Source: CAZCDM01 sp964497475 (GTDB lineage Bacteria; Planctomycetota; Phycisphaerae; SM23-33). Taken from it: DNA of 25,285 nt. Below are positions 21,171-25,285 of this stretch, piece after piece. The DNA is taken from NCBI GenBank assembly GCA_964497475.1, contig CAZCDM010000016.1:1-25285 (forward strand), read 5' to 3'. Positions within the stretch are counted from its first letter, which is position 1, and each line of letters begins with the position of its first letter. Below the pieces are notes generated by a model that worked only from the letters and a program-made list of their open reading frames with translations, ran no database searches and was not told where the DNA came from. A program made the translations under genes and the position numbers.

Positions 21171-23408
21171 ATGCGTCCCGTCCTGACCGATAGAATGGCC
21201 GTCATCCTCATCGCCGCCGGCGTGGTGGTCTGGCTGTTGTCGCTGCCGGTGCTGTGGGGCTGGGCGTTCGATTCCTCGGGCACGTTCACCTGGCTGTGGG
21301 CGCTGTCGCTGCTGTTCACCTGCCGGCGCATCTTCGTCCGTCGCGAGGCCAACCTCGCCCGCGCCATGCGGGCACTGCAGGCGATGGGCCTGGCTGGGCG
21401 GGTTCCCCTGGCCGACGCCATCGCCGGGCAGATCGGCTCGAGTCGCGACGACGCCGAGAAACGGATGCGGCTGCTCGCGGCGGCAACGATCTTCGCCGTC
21501 CTCGGCCTGATCCTCGCGACGCTGGTGATTCCCCTGGCCGCGGCAGGCGGCGTGTTGCTGGGCGAGCTGTTCCTCTTCGGCCAGTGGACCTGGCGGGTGC
21601 TGGAAGTGCTGGCGCTGCTGGTCGGATCGACCTTCGTTGCCACCGGCATTGCGGCGGTGGTGTACGCCTCGGCGGTGGTCCGCGCCAGTGGCGGTCGCGA
21701 TACCTACGCCGCGGCCCTGCGCGACCTGCTGTGGGGTGCGGCGGTGGGCTTTGCGGGTTTCGCGGTGGCCTGGTGGTTCGGGGCGAACCTCATCTTCCTG
21801 GACTTCGCCATCGCTGGCGGCATGGGGGCGGTGGCCCTGACGGCGGTCAGCCGACTCGATCTGCCGACCCATCCGCGCAAAGCTCTGCTGCCGTTCGGCC
21901 GACCCGGGCGAATCGACCGGCTGGTCATCGCCGTCAGTTGGGGCGCACTGCTGGGCGTGCTGCTGGTGCAGGTGCGGCTGCTGGGCGATGTGTTCGGCCT
22001 GAGCCTTTCGCGACGGATGATCTGGGTGTTCCTCTCGCTTGGGGCGCTGGTGTGGTTCCTCGGGCGGATCGACCGCAAGAGCTACGTGCCCGGCAAGGGG
22101 CAGATCGCCGGGGCGAGCCTGGGCGTGTGTGCGGCCGTGCTGGCGCAACTGACCGAGCTGCTGCTGGTGAGCCAGTGGACGGTCGGGGCTGGGCGAACCA
22201 CGGTGGGCGTTCTGGCCATCGCGACGCAGATTCCGCTGGCGGCCCTGGCGGCGACGCTGCTCGCCAGCCAGCGGCGCAGCTTTGCCCTGGGCGGCGGGAC
22301 GGCGGGGGAGTATTTCGCAGCCGTGTTCGGCGGGCTGCTGTGGGCGGGGGCCGCGTGGGCCCTGGCTGGCGCGATCGCCTGGGGGTGGTGGGTGATTCCG
22401 ACCATCACCGCCGGCGGGGTGCTGGGCGGAGCCGTCTACGGCGCCCTTCGCGCCAGGGCCGGCCGGCTGCGGGTGCAGTGGGTGGCGTGGGGCGCGGTGC
22501 TGACCGTTGCCTTTGGCGGCGGGCTGTGGCATGTCGCGTCGGTCGACCCGCGCCAGACGCAGCGCGGCGGCTGGCTGACGCATGTTTACAAGACCAGCCG
22601 ACGAGGGCGGGACGTAACGCGGCTGGGTGTGCTGCCGGATCGCCCCGGCCGACGTTCGGAGCTGATCACGGGGTGCGCGGGCGAGCTGTTCGCCCACAAG
22701 CCCGGGCGATGGTGGCTCGTCGCGACCAGCGCCGAAGATATACCCGCCGAGCTGCCGTCGCGATTCTACGCCAGCGGCGCCAGCCCCCAGCCGATGGACC
22801 TGCCCGAGCGGGCGAGGCACATCACGCCGCCGCTGAGCCCGGCCCATCCGGATTACTTCCGCTACGCGCGGGAGAACTTCGTGGCCCGGCGGGGCTATGA
22901 CTTCTTCGACGGGATCTTCCTCGCGCCGCTGCCGGCGGACCATCCGCAGGCGTGGCGATGCTACAACGACAAGCTGCTGCGGCGGTGCGTGGCGATGGCC
23001 TGTACGGGCGACGGGCGGTGGGGCTCGGTCGTGCTTCGCAGCCAGGCCGGTCCGGGGCAGGTGCGTCGTCTGTTGAATGTCGCCCGCAGCTTCGCCGATG
23101 CGCTGCTGTCGCGCAACGCGCGGCGGCCGGGCTGGGCGGTGGTGGCCATCACGCCCGGCGGGGTCGATCTGCTGCTGATCGGCCCGGGCGAGGTTGTCGA
23201 TGACGAGCTGCTGGCGAGCCTCCGCCGGATGACGCAGAACAGCGTCGATACCTTCTGCGTGCCGATCGACAAGCTCTGGCCCGGCTGGAGCGATCTCGAT
23301 GCGGTCTACCTCTTTGCCCCGCCGCCGGAACGGCTCGATGGCGTACCGACGATCAAGGGCTTTCGCGATTGGCTGGTCGCGGCCGAGCGGTTGGCCAGCC
23401 AGCCCTGA
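21171..23408 (+). CDS. Polytopic membrane protein with spermidine-synthase-like C-terminal domain
   Basis: A 745-residue protein not firmly recognised. Residues 1-455 hold about eleven to thirteen hydrophobic helices, including VILIAAGVVVWLLSLPVLW near the N-terminus. Helix three (about 97-115) is preceded by a charged stretch. Residues 460-745 are soluble. Within them, LITGCAGELF, then YDFFDGIFLAPLPADHPQAW, CYNDKLLRR and WGSVVLRSQ recall the order in membrane-fused spermidine-synthase-like proteins, but the GxGxG S-adenosylmethionine loop and the acidic aminopropyl site are not evident, so enzymatic activity is doubtful. The similarity is from memory and weak. The ATG at 21171 is preferred; an ATG at 21195 is possible. 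The gene is convergent with the dipeptidase at a distance of eight bases. Confidence 0.8.
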   Translation: MRPVLTDRMAVILIAAGVVVWLLSLPVLWGWAFDSSGTFTWLWALSLLFTCRRIFVRREANLARAMRALQAMGLAGRVPLADAIAGQIGSSRDDAEKRMRLLAAATIFAVLGLILATLVIPLAAAGGVLLGELFLFGQWTWRVLEVLALLVGSTFVATGIAAVVYASAVVRASGGRDTYAAALRDLLWGAAVGFAGFAVAWWFGANLIFLDFAIAGGMGAVALTAVSRLDLPTHPRKALLPFGRPGRIDRLVIAVSWGALLGVLLVQVRLLGDVFGLSLSRRMIWVFLSLGALVWFLGRIDRKSYVPGKGQIAGASLGVCAAVLAQLTELLLVSQWTVGAGRTTVGVLAIATQIPLAALAATLLASQRRSFALGGGTAGEYFAAVFGGLLWAGAAWALAGAIAWGWWVIPTITAGGVLGGAVYGALRARAGRLRVQWVAWGAVLTVAFGGGLWHVASVDPRQTQRGGWLTHVYKTSRRGRDVTRLGVLPDRPGRRSELITGCAGELFAHKPGRWWLVATSAEDIPAELPSRFYASGASPQPMDLPERARHITPPLSPAHPDYFRYARENFVARRGYDFFDGIFLAPLPADHPQAWRCYNDKLLRRCVAMACTGDGRWGSVVLRSQAGPGQVRRLLNVARSFADALLSRNARRPGWAVVAITPGGVDLLLIGPGEVVDDELLASLRRMTQNSVDTFCVPIDKLWPGWSDLDAVYLFAPPPERLDGVPTIKGFRDWLVAAERLASQP

Positions 23409-23416
23409 TCGGGCGG

Positions 23417-24793
23417 TCAGCTCGCCGCGTCGCGCAGGTTCTGCAGGAAGGCGGCGGACATGACCGAGCCGTTGTAGAGCTGCGAGAGCTTGAACTGCTC
23501 GTTGGGCGAGTGGAGGCGATCGTCCGGCAGGCCGAGCCCGAGCAGGACTGCGTCGAGCCCGAGGTGTCGCTGGAAGGATTCGACGATGGGCACGGACGCG
23601 CCGCAGCGGATGAAGGTGGGCTCGGCGGCGAAGGCTTCGGCCATGGCGTCTCGACCGGCGCGGGCGGCGGGGGAGTCGGTGGCCAGCAGGACGGGTCGGC
23701 CGTGGGCGAGGGTGGTGACCTCGGTTGTAATGCCGGCCGGCGTGTGCTCGGCGATAAATGCGCGGAAGGCGGCGTCGATGGCGTCGGGGTCCTGCTTGGC
23801 GACGAGCCGCATGGAGATTTTGGCCGACGCGCGGGCGGGGATGATGGTTTTGGAGCCCGGGCCGGTGTAGCCGCCGCCGATGCCGTTGCATTCGACGGTC
23901 GGCCTGGCCCAGTTGCGGACGAGCGGGTCGAGGCCCGCCTCGCCGGCGCCGAGCGTATCGAGGCCGAGTTCCGCGGCGTGGGCGGCTGCGTCGAAGCCGA
24001 GGTCCTGCCATTGGCGGAGTTCCTCGGCGGACGGGTCGACGACGTCGTCATAGAAGCCGGGGATGGTGACGTGGCCGGCGTCGTCGTGCAGGCGTCCGAT
24101 CAGCCGGGCCAGGGCCATGGCCGGGTTGGCCACCAGCCCGCCTTCCAGGCCGGAGTGCAGGTCGTGGCTGGGCCCGGTGCAGGTGACCTCGAAGTAGCAC
24201 AGCCCGCGCAGGGCGGTGGTGATCGAGGGGTGGGCGGCGTCGTAGAAGCCGGTGTCCGACAGGGCCAGTGCGTCGGCGGCGAGTCGCCCGGCGTGGGCCT
24301 GGAGGAACGGTTCGATGTGCGGCGAGCCGATTTCCTCTTCGCCATCGATGAGGAACTTGATGTTGACCGGCGGGGCGCTGTCGACGGCGGTCCATGCGTC
24401 GATGGCCATGAGGTGGGCGAAGAGTTGGCCCTTGTCGTCGTTGGCGCCGCGTGCGACGAGCCAGCCGTCTTTGATGACCGGCTCGAAGGGGGGCGATTCC
24501 CACAGGTCCAGCGGCTCGGGGGGCTGGACGTCGTAATGGCCGTAGAGCAGGACGGTGGGAGCGGCCGGGTCGACGACACGCTCGGCCAAAACGTACGGCG
24601 GCCCGCCGCCGGGCAGCTGCTCGGTCGAAAAGCCGCGTGCGGTGAACCAGTCGATCAGCCATTGGGCGCAGGGCGTGCAGTGGTCTGGCTCGGTCACATT
24701 GGCGATGGACGGGAACCGCAGCAGGTCCATAAGCTGGTCGAGATGGTCCTGGCGGTGGTCGTCGAGCCAGATTTTGACGGCTGGGTTGAGCAT
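23417..24793 (-). CDS. M20 family dipeptidase (CNDP/PepV-like)
   Basis: A 458-residue dizinc metallopeptidase of normal length. Metal and catalytic motifs are intact: GHYDVQP (His86, Asp88), GANDDKG (bridging Asp119), DGEEEIGS (general base Glu153, ligand Glu154), LSDTGFYD (Asp) and LHSPNEQ near the C-terminus (His). The dimerisation lid lies in the middle, with GPSHDLHSGLEGG. No signal peptide is seen, so it is probably cytoplasmic and degrades dipeptides or similar small amides. The gene begins two bases after the stop of the small lipoprotein gene and is likely co-transcribed with it. Confidence in the family is very high; the substrate is not determined. Confidence 0.95.
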   Translation of the reverse strand: MLNPAVKIWLDDHRQDHLDQLMDLLRFPSIANVTEPDHCTPCAQWLIDWFTARGFSTEQLPGGGPPYVLAERVVDPAAPTVLLYGHYDVQPPEPLDLWESPPFEPVIKDGWLVARGANDDKGQLFAHLMAIDAWTAVDSAPPVNIKFLIDGEEEIGSPHIEPFLQAHAGRLAADALALSDTGFYDAAHPSITTALRGLCYFEVTCTGPSHDLHSGLEGGLVANPAMALARLIGRLHDDAGHVTIPGFYDDVVDPSAEELRQWQDLGFDAAAHAAELGLDTLGAGEAGLDPLVRNWARPTVECNGIGGGYTGPGSKTIIPARASAKISMRLVAKQDPDAIDAAFRAFIAEHTPAGITTEVTTLAHGRPVLLATDSPAARAGRDAMAEAFAAEPTFIRCGASVPIVESFQRHLGLDAVLLGLGLPDDRLHSPNEQFKLSQLYNGSVMSAAFLQNLRDAAS

Positions 24794-24795
24794 GG

Positions 24796-25077
24796 TCAGT
24801 CTTCCTTGGCTTCGTCGGTAGCCTTGGCGGGGGCGGGTTTTTCGGTTGCGGTGGGCTTTGCTGGACGTGGCGCGGCGGGCGCGGCGGGGGCGGTAGAGCG
24901 TGGCGCGCTGTAGGTGGGCAGGTTGGCTTTGTCTTCCGGCGGGACGGGGGTGACGTTGTATTTGCTGGCGTGGCCGGTGTGGGGGGTGGGGTCGGTGTAT
25001 TCGCTCGATCCCTTGCAGCCGGTGATGATTGCGGCGGCCAGGATGCTTAGCAGCACGGCGGGGATGGTTCGGTTCAT
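24796..25077 (-). CDS. Small lipoprotein, Pro/Ala/Lys-rich tail
   Basis: A 93-residue protein with a lipoprotein signal peptide: basic start, hydrophobic stretch (about 6-19) and lipobox ITGC, so Cys21 is the predicted lipidation site. The mature part is low-complexity, rich in proline, alanine, threonine and lysine, and probably disordered. No domain is recognised. The ATG at 25077 is preceded by AAAGGAA (25084-25089 region) at normal spacing. It is the first gene of a two-gene unit with the M20 dipeptidase. Signal peptide, ribosome site and promoter together make it a real gene despite its short length. Confidence 0.8.
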   Translation of the reverse strand: MNRTIPAVLLSILAAAIITGCKGSSEYTDPTPHTGHASKYNVTPVPPEDKANLPTYSAPRSTAPAAPAAPRPAKPTATEKPAPAKATDEAKED

Positions 25078-25097
25078 GGGAGTTCCTTTCGCAGTGG

Positions 25098-25125
25098 ATT
25101 ATCGGCGATGCGGGGGGATTTGCAA
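25098..25125 (-). promoter_or_regulatory. Candidate promoter of the lipoprotein-dipeptidase unit
   Basis: On the minus strand TTGCAA (25120-25125), 16 bases, then GATAAT (25098-25103, five of six positions). The transcript would start near 25091 and include the AAAGGAA ribosome site of the lipoprotein gene. Confidence 0.45.
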
Positions 25126-25285
25126 GCCCGGCGGGAGGCTACTACAGGGCCTACGCATCTAAATTCGGGTTGTGGGGTTTGGGAATATCGCATGTTCGGC
25201 GCACGTTCGGGTTGCGCCCGGCTCGCAAGTCGTTTATATAGGGCTTGCTGAATATCTCTTCCGGGCCGGTATTACGCCGCGGTGG
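25126..25285. other. Right-end intergenic stretch, no gene recognised
   Basis: Up to the window edge I see no supportable coding region. GTTCGG occurs at 25194-25199 and 25205-25210, eleven bases (about one helical turn) apart. A rightward promoter-like element follows: TTGCGC (25212-25217), 17 bases, TATATA (25235-25240). It would drive transcription out of the window on the plus strand from near 25247. The local base composition is more AT-rich than the genes, as expected for a promoter region. Confidence 0.4.

Noticed and set aside
21078..24011. A 977-codon minus-strand open frame opposite birA, the large membrane protein and part of the dipeptidase
   Set aside because: Its translation is Arg/Pro/Gln/His-rich without domains and it lies antisense to well-supported genes; long antisense frames are expected at this GC content.
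25188..25200. LexA- or Cheo-box-like GAAT...GTTC at the right end
   Set aside because: The half sites are seven bases apart and one is imperfect, which does not fit known LexA box spacing.
1..25285. Defence system, prophage, integron, CRISPR array or biosynthetic gene cluster
   Set aside because: No repeat-spacer array, integrase, transposase, nuclease/toxin pair or synthase gene is present; the genes are mostly housekeeping, envelope and metabolic.

Overview
The window looks like a chromosomal scaffold from a GC-rich, Gram-negative bacterium, most plausibly a planctomycete of the Phycisphaerae type. This is an inference from gene content: an S1 sulfatase beside a Gfo/Idh/MocA oxidoreductase, a B12 radical SAM enzyme, MlaFD plus an MMPL exporter, Rnf subunits, a split-off short ArgA, and lipoproteins with clear lipoboxes. 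No rRNA, tRNA, CRISPR array, insertion sequence or prophage gene is visible. Genes are tightly packed and no stretch over 300 bases lacks a gene. One 100-N assembly gap (7355-7454) lies inside zwf.

Layout. 1-1910 (+): 3' part of a sulfatase, then a Gfo/Idh/MocA oxidoreductase, together suggesting catabolism of sulfated glycans. 1912-4891 (-): DUF2520 Rossmann protein, TrmO (ATGA overlap) and a cobalamin-binding radical SAM protein. 5050-6168 (+): an unrecognised secreted protein with its own promoter. 6181-8334 (-): zwf and pgl, the oxidative pentose phosphate entry. 8421-16674 (+): a long co-directional run of short-form argA, mlaF, mlaD, an MMPL/RND exporter, a PpiC-type lipoprotein foldase, then rnfC and rnfD. 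16678-19328 (-): dinB (Pol IV) and a MATE exporter. 19424-23408 (+): nadC, birA (ligase core only) and a large membrane protein with a spermidine-synthase-like tail. 23417-25077 (-): a small lipoprotein and an M20 dipeptidase. The last 208 bases carry only candidate promoters.

How the parts connect. zwf and pgl make NADPH and 6-phosphogluconate. mlaF/mlaD, the MMPL exporter and PpiC are all envelope functions (lipid movement and protein folding). rnfC and rnfD are the tail of that run, but the other four Rnf genes are absent here, and both proteins have lost residues expected in a canonical Rnf complex. In RnfC the glycine-rich NADH/FMN loop is missing; in RnfD the covalent-flavin motif is missing. 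This non-canonical pair is the most interesting biology in the window.

A second recurring pattern is the promoter. Several genes carry TTGNNN, 17 bases, then a TANNNT-like hexamer. For argA, nadC and dinB this element ends exactly six bases before the ATG and no Shine-Dalgarno sequence is present, which predicts leaderless mRNAs. All functional calls come from reading the translated sequence and remembered family motifs; no database search was run.
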